Source of the DNA: Clostridiales bacterium
GTDB taxonomy: Bacteria > Bacillota > Clostridia > Oscillospirales > CAG-382
Reading direction: 5' to 3'
Assembly: GCA_003343885.1 (NCBI GenBank)
Contig: QAKH01000074.1
Location: 1-15,536, forward strand
Length of the DNA stretch: 15,536 bases
Below the pieces are notes generated by a model, which worked only from the letters and a program-made list of their open reading frames with translations, was not told the origin of the DNA and made no database searches. This document shows, piece by piece, positions 1 through 6,975 of this stretch (within the stretch, counting starts at the first letter, position 1; every line of letters begins with the position of its first letter). The position numbers and the translations under genes are program-made.

Positions 1-762
1 GAGGTGGTCACGCGGTTTTATTACGCCCTGGACGGCGAAATAGAGCCCTGCATGACCAGCATGAAGGATCTGGCCCTTTTGACTGCCATCCGCCTGGAGC
101 GCGTGGAACATCCCGCCTTTGATTCCCATACCATACACTTCTCCTTCCGGGAGGGGCCGGATTATATTTGGGAAAATACCATCGTCGTCGCGCCGTATGC
201 AAAAGTGGGCTATGGCGAATTGACCGGGGACGGCCGGCCGGAGATCATCGTGCTGTTGGGAATAGACTATCGCAACGTAGAGCATGTAGAGCCGGGCTAT
301 CATCCCTTTGTGTTCACCTGGGAGCAGGATCGGTACGTGCTTATGGAACTTCCACAGCTGGATAGCACTGTGACTCTGAACTGGGGCCCATTCTGGAGCG
401 ACAACGAGGATCCCCGCTTTCCTACTGAAATGAACTCGGAAATTTCCTACCGCGTGCCCGAAGGCTGGCTCTTGCAGCAATACGATACCCAGGAGAAACG
501 GGATACCCTGGCCAATGGGGAAATGTCCGGTGACGAGGCTCTGGAGGAAATGTATGAACGGGGTATGGCTAAGGCATCCATCATGCCCGTTAACCATTTT
601 GCTGTGGGAAGGGAGAACGGGAAAAACTATCTCATGTTCCGGCAATACGTTTCCTTCCGAAGCGACATGAATCGCATTGGGCAATGGGTCTGCGTGATCG
701 AGTTCCAGGGAACGGCGGGAAAGATTGTCGATAAACGGCTGCTCCTGCTGCCGCCAGGGTAA
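1..762 (+). CDS. Hypothetical protein, 5' end outside the window
   Basis: The reading frame is open at base 1 and ends at a TAA at 760-762, so at least 253 residues are present and the true start probably lies upstream. The GTG at 4 has no visible ribosome binding site inside the window. I do not recognise a named family. A segment near residues 69-85 reads GELTGDGRPEIIVLL, resembling the DxDGxxDIxxLxxxG calcium-binding loops of FG-GAP/VCBS repeats, which are common in extracellular or surface proteins. The C-terminal half has a mixed alpha/beta look, with aromatic-rich strands such as YLMFRQYVSFRS, and no transmembrane helix. A secreted or lipid-anchored protein whose signal peptide lies off the window would fit, but that is inference. 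It converges on the lipoprotein gene at 837-1958, with 74 bp between the stops and no clear terminator. Confidence 0.6.
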   Translation, partial: EVVTRFYYALDGEIEPCMTSMKDLALLTAIRLERVEHPAFDSHTIHFSFREGPDYIWENTIVVAPYAKVGYGELTGDGRPEIIVLLGIDYRNVEHVEPGYHPFVFTWEQDRYVLMELPQLDSTVTLNWGPFWSDNEDPRFPTEMNSEISYRVPEGWLLQQYDTQEKRDTLANGEMSGDEALEEMYERGMAKASIMPVNHFAVGRENGKNYLMFRQYVSFRSDMNRIGQWVCVIEFQGTAGKIVDKRLLLLPPG

Positions 763-836
763 AGAGAGGACGGGCGGTTATAATACAGCAATTTAAACAT
801 GCGATCACCCGGCAGCGGCGATCCTGCGCCGAATAA

Positions 837-1958
837 TCACGGATAAAAGGTCTGGGCCCAACGCGTTTGATAGGAATTGCCGTTGGTTCGCAAATCTTGC
901 AGTTGGGAATCAAAATAGAAGCGCCATAGGGAATTGGATATGCCGTCGGCCAGGGGGCAGGCCTCCGGCAAAACCCGGGTATAGAATGCCTGGGCCTGTT
1001 GATCATAGTAGAGCCGCAGTTTGGTTTCTGCTGCAAAGGTATCCGACACAGGGGCGTATTCGATCACCTCCCGGCCTTCCTTCCTATCCCAATAATCTGC
1101 CTCGAGCTGTAGATGTATCACAACCTCTAAATAGCTGTCCGCTCCATTTTCTACGGGATTTACTCCTAAAACCTGTATGCGCTTGGTTTCATAGGCGTCA
1201 TAGCCTTCTTCGTTGGTTTTAGCCCAGCTATTCAGTAAATCATATTCAAGGGCGAATTCCATCCGGCAGGTAGATAGGTTGTACCAGTATACAGAACTGG
1301 ACATATATCCGCTGCCTGTAGCATGATCCGTATACAGCGCCCAGTCCTGGCCGGCAAATTGAAAAAGCCCGAGTAGCATTTCGTGGTCCTTGATATACAG
1401 TGGCGTATAATCATCCCCATGACGCCGAAAAAACAGGTCGATTCCCTTATTGTGTTCCAGCAGTAAATGCAGACGCCCGTAAGAACCTTCCAATTCATCT
1501 ATCCACGCCCAATCCACAATCTTGTAGTCTCCGTAATCATAACCATAGGGGGGAAAATCCGCATCTGCGCCGACGGCTTGCAAGGCCCCCGCCAGGTCTG
1601 CCGCAAGCAATTGTTTGGCTGCCGCTTCCTCTGCAAACGCCGCCAATGTCCGATTGCTTACCGCTACGCCGGTCATGGGAGATATGACCGTTTTAGCAGG
1701 CCACAAATAATATACATTTTCCGTTTCCTGCAGGGGAAACTCAGACCCGGGCTGGAATCCATAATCATCCGTATTGGCTACTGGGATCTTTGGCTTAGGC
1801 ATGGATGTACGCTGGGGCGCAGGCGCCACAGTAGGCGCTACCGTCAATGCGGCAATAGGCGATACCGTAGGGGATGGGATAACCTGTTCCTGGGCCGCCG
1901 GGGCGGCGCAGCCCGGGAGCAGAAGCAGGCAGAGTAGCAAAGAAAGGAATTTGGCCAT
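837..1958 (-). CDS. Predicted lipoprotein of unknown function
   Basis: This 373-residue protein begins with a typical lipoprotein signal: Met-Ala-Lys, a Leu-rich hydrophobic core (residues 5-14) and a lipobox LLPGC with the acylated Cys at 17. Lipid anchoring on the outer face of the cytoplasmic membrane is therefore likely. Residues about 18-60 form a low-complexity Pro/Thr/Val/Ala linker, as often seen tethering a folded domain away from the membrane. The remaining ~310 residues are rich in Tyr, Trp and acidic residues and look like a soluble extracytoplasmic domain, which I do not recognise. The ATG at 1958 is preceded by AAGGGAG five bases upstream, supporting this start. It stands alone: the next gene upstream on this strand (MalY-like) ends 500 bp away, and the gene on the other side is convergent. 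Function is unknown; sensor, solute-binding or wall-associated roles are all possible. Confidence 0.8.
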   Translation of the reverse strand: MAKFLSLLLCLLLLPGCAAPAAQEQVIPSPTVSPIAALTVAPTVAPAPQRTSMPKPKIPVANTDDYGFQPGSEFPLQETENVYYLWPAKTVISPMTGVAVSNRTLAAFAEEAAAKQLLAADLAGALQAVGADADFPPYGYDYGDYKIVDWAWIDELEGSYGRLHLLLEHNKGIDLFFRRHGDDYTPLYIKDHEMLLGLFQFAGQDWALYTDHATGSGYMSSSVYWYNLSTCRMEFALEYDLLNSWAKTNEEGYDAYETKRIQVLGVNPVENGADSYLEVVIHLQLEADYWDRKEGREVIEYAPVSDTFAAETKLRLYYDQQAQAFYTRVLPEACPLADGISNSLWRFYFDSQLQDLRTNGNSYQTRWAQTFYP

Positions 1959-2457
1959 GGGCGCTCCCTTCGTGAAGAAATTTTGCTTAGTTTACCATAT
2001 TTGTTTGAACGAAGTATGAATTTTGGAGGAATGTAGAATGTATGATAAGGTGAAATAAGTTTTACAAAAAAAGGTTTGCAAATCTCTGAAAGAATGAAGT
2101 CGCGTCTCATGCTGGCCTGCATCCGGCTATGTCATGTGGCCGGCACCCAGTGGGGTAACAAGAAGTACATGAATATGAAACGCATGGAGGCCGCCCTTAG
2201 GGACGCCTCCATTGCCGGCTGACATTATTCAGTTAAGGCCCCGTAAACCATAGTAAAATAACCTTGCCACTATCAATAATTGTGGCCAAGTTTGCTTCCT
2301 TGCTGTTAATGTGCCGTAGAGAAACGGCTGGTAAGCCAAACAGAAGGGGGGCGCCTATTTATAGGCCCCCCGAAAAAACATAAGTGGATAGCTTTCTCAG
2401 TATGCTCGTTTCAGGATGATGGTTTTAAGCAAATAGCTTCTTAGGCGGCGCATATAT
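1959..2457. other. 499-bp gap without a convincing gene
   Basis: No ORF here has both coding character and a good ribosome binding site. The left part (about 1970-2070) is AT-rich and must contain the promoter of the minus-strand lipoprotein gene, but I could not fix a convincing -35/-10 pair. Two hairpins are visible: 2184-2212, with arms ATGGAGGC and GCCTCCAT, and 2346-2371, listed separately. A 42-codon frame at 2094-2222 (+) is open but unsupported. Confidence 0.6.
2346..2371 (-). terminator. GC-rich hairpin downstream of the MalY-like gene
   Basis: The arms pair GGGGG (2347-2351) with CCCCC (2367-2371) and GCCTAT (2353-2358) with ATAGGC (2361-2366), with a single bulged C at 2352. The hairpin lies about 90 bp past the stop of the minus-strand MalY-like gene. 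On the minus strand it is followed only by a weak T-rich stretch (TTCTGTTT), so intrinsic termination is plausible but not textbook. On the plus strand A residues follow, which would not terminate. Confidence 0.4.
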
Positions 2458-3621
2458 TTACCTTAGCGCCCGAATTATAGCGTTGGCGGCAGTTTCTACA
2501 TTTTGGCGGGAGGTTGCCAAATTCAGCCGCATAAAGGGGCTGAATTGGGCGCCGCCAAACCAATAGCCGTAATCCGGGGCCAGGCCGCATTGGTTTTGGG
2601 CAAAATCCACCATTTCTTCATGGGTATGCAGGCGGCTGCTGAAATTCAACCACAGCAGATAGGTTCCTTCCAACGGCGCCACCCCGATGTCCGGGCAATG
2701 CTGGGTCAGGGCGTCCCGGATGTAGCAATAGTTCCCATAAATATGGCCCAGCAGCTCCTCCAGCCAGGGCCGTCCCTCCCGGTACGCTGCTTCCGTTGCG
2801 ATATATCCAAAAGCGTTGCCGCTATTAAACCGCAGGTTTATTAGGCAAGCCAGGTATTTTTCCCGAAGCGCCTGATTTGGGATGATGATCAGGGAGTTTT
2901 GCAGCGCCGCCAAATTGAAGGTTTTAGAGGGCGCAGTCATGGTGATCAAAAATTCATCGTAATCCCCCAGGGAGGCGGTGGGATAGTGGGTATGGCCAGG
3001 ATATACAAAATCATGGTGGATCTCATCGGAGATCACCAACACATGATGCTTGCGGCAGATCTCCATCAGCGGCCGTAGCTCCTCCGGCCGCCATACCCGG
3101 CCGACCGGGTTGTGGGGGGAGCTCATAATAAAGAGCTTGGCCTGGTTTTGGATGATGGCCTGCTCAAATTTTTCATAGTCAATGGTATAGGTCATGCCAT
3201 CCCGGGCCAGATCGCATTGTACCAGCTTGCGTTGGTTGTTTTGCACCGACTCCAGGAAGGGATAATACACCGGCGTAAGCACGATCACTGCATCCTTGGG
3301 CTGGGTGGCAAACTGGATGACCCAGTTGATGGCCGGCACCACCCCTGGCGCAAAGCAAATCCATTCTGGGTCGACCTTATAATTGTGATAGGTCTGTTCC
3401 CAATCGATAAAAGCCTGGAAATAGGAGGCAGGAGGGACGAAATAGCCGAAGGGGACTTCATCGATATACCTGCGCAAGGCTGCGGTAACGCATGACGGTT
3501 CCTTAAAATCCATGTCCGCCACCCACATGGAAAGCAGATCCGCTTTTCCAAATTTGCCGGCTAGAATATCCCACTTGGCGCAATTGGTGCCTTTGCGGTC
3601 TTTATACTGGAGCAATGCCAT
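2458..3621 (-). CDS. MalY/PatB-family PLP-dependent C-S lyase (cystathionine beta-lyase-like aminotransferase)
   Basis: This is a fold-type I pyridoxal-phosphate enzyme of 387 residues, normal length for MalY/PatB proteins, which cleave C-S bonds of cystathionine or cysteine conjugates to give pyruvate, ammonia and a thiol. Visible landmarks: the N-terminal WVADMDF segment (33-39) typical of MalY; SSPHNPVGRVW with the PLP-contacting Asn171; ISDEIHHDF with Asp199, which pairs with the PLP pyridine nitrogen; APSKTFN with Schiff-base Lys233; and a C-terminal Arg (365) in FMRLNLATSR for the substrate carboxylate. I chose the ATG at 3621 rather than the in-frame GTG at 3636, because the GTG sits inside the likely Shine-Dalgarno GTGAGGA, 8 bases before the ATG, and family homology begins after it. 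A cytosolic role in sulfur amino acid metabolism is likely. Some homologues regulate transcription (E. coli MalY), but nothing here shows that. The hairpin at 3656-3694 separates it from the ene-reductase gene upstream. Confidence 0.9.
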   Translation of the reverse strand: MALLQYKDRKGTNCAKWDILAGKFGKADLLSMWVADMDFKEPSCVTAALRRYIDEVPFGYFVPPASYFQAFIDWEQTYHNYKVDPEWICFAPGVVPAINWVIQFATQPKDAVIVLTPVYYPFLESVQNNQRKLVQCDLARDGMTYTIDYEKFEQAIIQNQAKLFIMSSPHNPVGRVWRPEELRPLMEICRKHHVLVISDEIHHDFVYPGHTHYPTASLGDYDEFLITMTAPSKTFNLAALQNSLIIIPNQALREKYLACLINLRFNSGNAFGYIATEAAYREGRPWLEELLGHIYGNYCYIRDALTQHCPDIGVAPLEGTYLLWLNFSSRLHTHEEMVDFAQNQCGLAPDYGYWFGGAQFSPFMRLNLATSRQNVETAANAIIRALR

Positions 3622-3655
3622 AGGTTTCTTCCTCACTATATGCCGTATTGATCAT

Positions 3656-3694
3656 GCAAAAATTAAGTCGGGTTTCAGCCGGCTTAATTTTTGC
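3656..3694 (-). terminator. Long inverted repeat, probable (bidirectional) terminator
   Basis: Perfect 12-bp arms, GCAAAAATTAAG (3656-3667) and CTTAATTTTTGC (3683-3694), enclose a further TCGG/CCGG pairing with a 7-base loop, giving a stem of about 16 bp. Each strand carries five T residues late in the 3' arm. It lies between the end of the minus-strand ene-reductase (3833) and the start of the MalY-like gene (3621), so the likely role is to end the ene-reductase transcript. An operator for the MalY-like gene is the alternative, as it is only 35 bp from that start. Confidence 0.55.
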
Positions 3695-3778
3695 GAAGAG
3701 GTATGGGGTGTAGGCCTTCCAAGGGGCGGGCCACACCCCCGCGTCTGTTTTCCCCCGGACATGCCGGACAGAAAGTGG

Positions 3779-3814
3779 TTCCATGGCCGCCCGTAGAAAC
3801 GGGAGACCATGGAA
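3779..3814. repeat. Nested inverted repeat after the ene-reductase gene
   Basis: Outer arms TTCCATGG (3779-3786) and CCATGGAA (3807-3814) enclose inner arms CCCGT (3790-3794) and ACGGG (3799-3803) around an AGAA loop. It starts about 20 bp past the minus-strand ene-reductase stop. There is no T-tract on either strand, so it is more likely an RNA 3'-end stabilising stem than an intrinsic terminator. Confidence 0.45.
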
Positions 3815-3832
3815 GGATAGGGAATCGTGTTT

Positions 3833-5683
3833 TTAATAAATGTTGTCGGGATCGTACAGGCCAATGCACATGGCTGCGTCAAAGCCGTCGCGCACCGCCG
3901 TGCGGATCAAGCCGGGCGCGTAGCAATCGCCGATGGCCCGGAAGTTGATGACCGTATCCCGCAGGGATTCCACCAACGCGCTGTTGGGCTTCATGCCGCC
4001 GGCGGTGATGACGCTGTCCGCAGTGAGCTCAAACCGCTCGCCATCTTTGTTCTGGCAGATCATACCGGTATCGGTGACCTCCAGGCATTTGGTGTTGAGC
4101 ATGATCTCCACATTGTATTTTGCAGCGTAGAACCGCAAAGCGTTTTTCCGCATGGCGCCTGTCCCGGGGAAGGGTACGTCCGGGCTGGAGCAGATCTCGT
4201 CCGCCATTTCCACAACCGTAGCCTTTACGCCCTTCATGGCCAGGCCGATGGCCGCTTCAATGCCGGAGAACCCGCCGCCCAGTACCAGGACGGACTTGCC
4301 TACATCCGGCTCCTCCGTATACAGCCGGAGGATGGGGATCGCCTTCTCGTAGCCGGGAATGGGCAGCGATACCGGCGTGGCCCCTGCCGCGCAAAGCAGG
4401 AAATCCGGATTGATACGCTTTACATATTCAGGCGTTACTTCGGTATTCAGCCGAAGGTCGATCCTATGCTTTTTCACCTGGCGGATCAAATATTCCTTAT
4501 ACTGCTTCACCCGGATCTTGAAGGATTCCCCGTCGATCTTGTTCAGCAGGCCGCCCAGCTCGCCGCTCTTTTCGCAGAGGATTACGTTATGTCCCCGCTG
4601 GGAAGCCACGATGGCCGCCTCCATGCCCGCGGGACCGCCGCCAACGATAAGCACGTTCTTTTTCTCCGCCGGGAAGGCCGGACGGGCGAAAAGGCTATCC
4701 CGCCCAAAGACAGGGTTCACGGAGCAGTGCCGGGGAAGATTGAAGTAACCGCCATCCATGCAGCTGGTACAGCGCAGGCAGGGCCGGATCTCCTCCGTAT
4801 GGCCGTTCATGGCCTTTAAGGGCAGGTCGGGATCCGCGATCAGGGCGCGGGCCAGCACCACGTAATCCACCTTGCCGTCGGCGATGATCTGCTCCATAAA
4901 GGCCGGGTCCGTAATGGCGCCAACCGCGCCCACGGGAATGTGCAGATGCTGCTTGATCTGGGAAGCCGCCTCCACATTGACGCCTTCCTCGGTTACAAAC
5001 CACGGCGGATCGGTGAGGTTTACGGTCTCTAAGAAGTGGATGGAGCCGGAGGTCACTTGGATCATATCCACCCCGTGCTCCTCTAGCCATTTGCAGAACT
5101 GGATGGTGTCTTCCAGCTGGAAGCCCTCCGTCAAGCCCTCCCGGGCGCTGACGCGGAATTCGATGGGGAAGTTGGGGCCGCAGTATTTGCGGATGCTGTC
5201 CACCACCATCAGGCTGATCCGGGCCCGGTTTTCCAGGCTGCCGCCATATTTATCCGTGCGCTCGTTGAGCACAGGGGATAAGAATTGGGAGAGGAGCCAC
5301 CCATGGCCTGCATGGACCAATACCGAGTCAAACCCGCAATGCTTTGCCCGGGCAGCAGCTTTTCCGTAGGCGTCCACAACCTCTTCGATGATGTTTTCAG
5401 GCATTTCGTAAATTTGGTGTACCCGCTTGCCCAGGCCATCTTGCTGGTCATATTCATCGATCCGGTTGCTGGGGCCGTAATTGATCCGGTTGTCATCATG
5501 GAAGTGCATGCCAGCATGGTTCAACTCGATGCAAGCATAGGAACCATATTGGTGGATAGCCACCGCAAGGTCAAAGATGCCGGCTTGGGAGCGGATATCA
5601 TACATCTTTACCTTATAGCTCCAGTCTACGACACCGGTGGGGTGTATATAGGCTTCTCCCATGGTAACATTGGCGGCGCCGCC
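3833..5683 (-). pseudogene. FMN/4Fe-4S/FAD ene-reductase (BaiCD/BaiH/FadH-like), N-terminus missing
   Basis: The family reduces C=C bonds of enoyl-CoAs, enoates, bile acid intermediates or steroids using NAD(P)H; the substrate cannot be read from sequence. Counting from the Met at 5662 (609 residues): the C-terminal part of the Old Yellow Enzyme TIM barrel with HAGHGW (117-122) and a KYGGSLENR motif; four Cys at 295, 298, 301 and 313 (CX2CX2CX11C, ending in CSVNP) for the 4Fe-4S cluster; a FAD-binding GGGPAG (341-346); a second nucleotide-binding GGGFSG (462-467); and a C-terminal GDC motif for FAD. The barrel start is absent: the frame upstream of that Met still encodes the family-like GGAANVT and then meets a TAG at 5684-5686. 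Compared with the intact paralogue at 6976, about 65 residues are lost. No ribosome binding site precedes the Met. It is therefore probably a broken gene or a misjoin product; even if translated, an incomplete FMN barrel should be inactive. Confidence 0.85.
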
Positions 5684-5696
5684 CTATAGCGGCGCC
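5675..5696. repeat. 8-bp inverted repeat at the head-to-head gene junction
   Basis: GGCGCCGC (5675-5682), a 6-base spacer CCTATA, then GCGGCGCC (5689-5696) form a perfect inverted repeat. Family homology of the minus-strand ene-reductase starts at 5683 and that of the plus-strand transporter at about 5685-5688, so the two truncated genes meet inside it. Such short palindromes are typical of microhomology-mediated inversion junctions and of fold-back or chimeric assembly joins. Sequence alone does not tell which. Confidence 0.7.
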
Positions 5697-6881
5697 ATTC
5701 CCACCCTGGTGGTGTACGGCATTAAGATCATCAGCCCCAACATGTTCTATCTCACCGCCTTGCTGGCGTGCATGATCATTTCCATCGCCTGCGGCTCCTC
5801 CCTTACCACGGTGGGTACCCTGGGCATTGCCCTGTATGCCATGGCCAGCGTCATGGGCGTAGATATGAAAATGACCCTGGGCGCCATCTGGTGCGGCGCC
5901 ATCTTTGGCGATAGCTGCTCCCCGGTTTCCGACGGCCCCAACATGAACGCCGCCGTTACCCGCGTAGACCTTTACAAGCTGGTTGGCAACAACCTGAAAT
6001 ATTCCTTTGGCCCGGCTTACGTCCCTGTTATCATCTTCTACTTGGTGCTAAGCCTGAACGCGCCGGCAGCCACCGCTGTGGAAAACGACACCATCAATAC
6101 GTTCCTTACGGAAATCAACACTATTTATAATATCAGCCCCATTTGCTTGCTTCCTTTTATAATCCTCTTCCTGAGCATCATCGTGAAGGTGCCTGCGGTG
6201 CCCGCTTTGATCGGCTCCGCTTTCTCCGCCATCATCGTAGGCCTTGCGCTGCAGCCTTTCTCCTTTAACAGCGCCATCACCTGCATGAACACGGGCTTCA
6301 CCCTGAACATGATCCCCGCTTCCGTGATCGATACGGCCACACTTTCTTCCACCACCACCAACCTATTGGTGCGCGGTGGTATGGCAAACATGGTGGGCCT
6401 GGTCTGCGTGATTATCATGGCCCAGATGATCGTTGCCATCATCGAGGAGTGCGGCTTCATGGATCACCTGATGCACACCCTCTTCTCCAAGGCAAAGACC
6501 CCCAGGTCCCTCATGCTGGCGGCCACCCTTACCGACCTCTGCCTGGCGCCCTGCGGCGGCAATGCCTATCTGCCCACCATCATCACCGGCACCATGTATC
6601 AGCGGCCCTTCCTGGAAAACAAGATGGACCTGGTGAACCTGGCCCGTATCAACCTGGCCGGCACTGGTATTTCCTGTTCCATGTGGCCCTGGCTGGTGGT
6701 TGGTACCTACTACTATACCAACCTAGGCGTGACGCCGCCGGAGTTTGCCATGTACTGCGTGGCATTGCCCCTTGCGATTTTGACCCTGGTAATTTCCGCA
6801 TTGACTGGCTGGGGCATTGTGCGCCTCACCGACGAGGAAGCGGCGGCCCAGCTGGCGGAGTTGGATGAAGGTAAGTCATAA
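5687..6881 (+). pseudogene. NhaC-type Na+/H+ antiporter-family transporter, N-terminus missing
   Basis: From the YSGAIPTL stretch to the C-terminus this is a multi-helix membrane protein of the NhaC family, whose members exchange Na+ for H+ or, as in malate/lactate antiporters such as MleN, carry organic anions. Recognisable parts are the segment with GSSLTTVGTLG, the GAIFGDSCSPVSD motif (the family's conserved G-x-F-G-D-x-x-S-P-x-S-D), a long cytoplasmic or loop region, and a second half repeating hydrophobic helices ending in WGIVRLTDEE. An ATG at 5661 opens the frame, but its first eight residues (MVTLAAPP) are merely the antisense of the neighbouring ene-reductase and no Shine-Dalgarno precedes it. 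Compared with usual family lengths of about 450-480, some 60-80 N-terminal residues are gone, so function is doubtful. It is co-oriented with the intact ene-reductase 94 bp downstream, suggesting an original transporter-reductase operon; the anion carried is unknown. Confidence 0.8.
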
Positions 6882-6905
6882 GGTTTAAACAATGGAAAGG
6901 GATGT

Positions 6906-6933
6906 GGGCATTTTGCTTTTCGCAACAATGCCC
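6906..6933 (+). other. Intercistronic hairpin between transporter and ene-reductase
   Basis: Arms GGGCATT (6906-6912) and AATGCCC (6927-6933) continue inward as TTGC/GCAA around a TTTTC loop, with one bulged C at 6926. The following bases (CTTCCTTCATTT) are T-rich but not a true U-tract, so this may be a partial terminator or an RNA-processing stem that sets the ratio of transporter to reductase transcript. Confidence 0.45.
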
Positions 6934-6963
6934 CTTCCTTCATTTATCACCTGGTAAAAAGAT

Positions 6964-6970
6964 AGGAGGA
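6964..6970 (+). promoter_or_regulatory. Strong Shine-Dalgarno fixing a GTG start
   Basis: AGGAGGA is a near-perfect complement of the 16S rRNA tail and sits five bases before the GTG at 6976. The next in-frame Met is well inside the conserved barrel, so the GTG start is secure. Confidence 0.85.
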
Positions 6971-6975
6971 ACACC

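Noticed and set aside
2094..2222. 42-codon ORF on the plus strand
   Set aside because: Weak ribosome binding site, no promoter, no family recognised; the hairpin at 2184-2212 explains part of its sequence.
3634..3636. GTG at 3636 as start of the MalY-like gene
   Set aside because: It overlaps the likely Shine-Dalgarno of the ATG at 3621, and the extra five residues are basic and not part of the family.
5661..5684. ATG at 5661 as the native start of the transporter
   Set aside because: No Shine-Dalgarno, and the first eight codons are antisense to conserved ene-reductase sequence; the frame is open only because of the junction.
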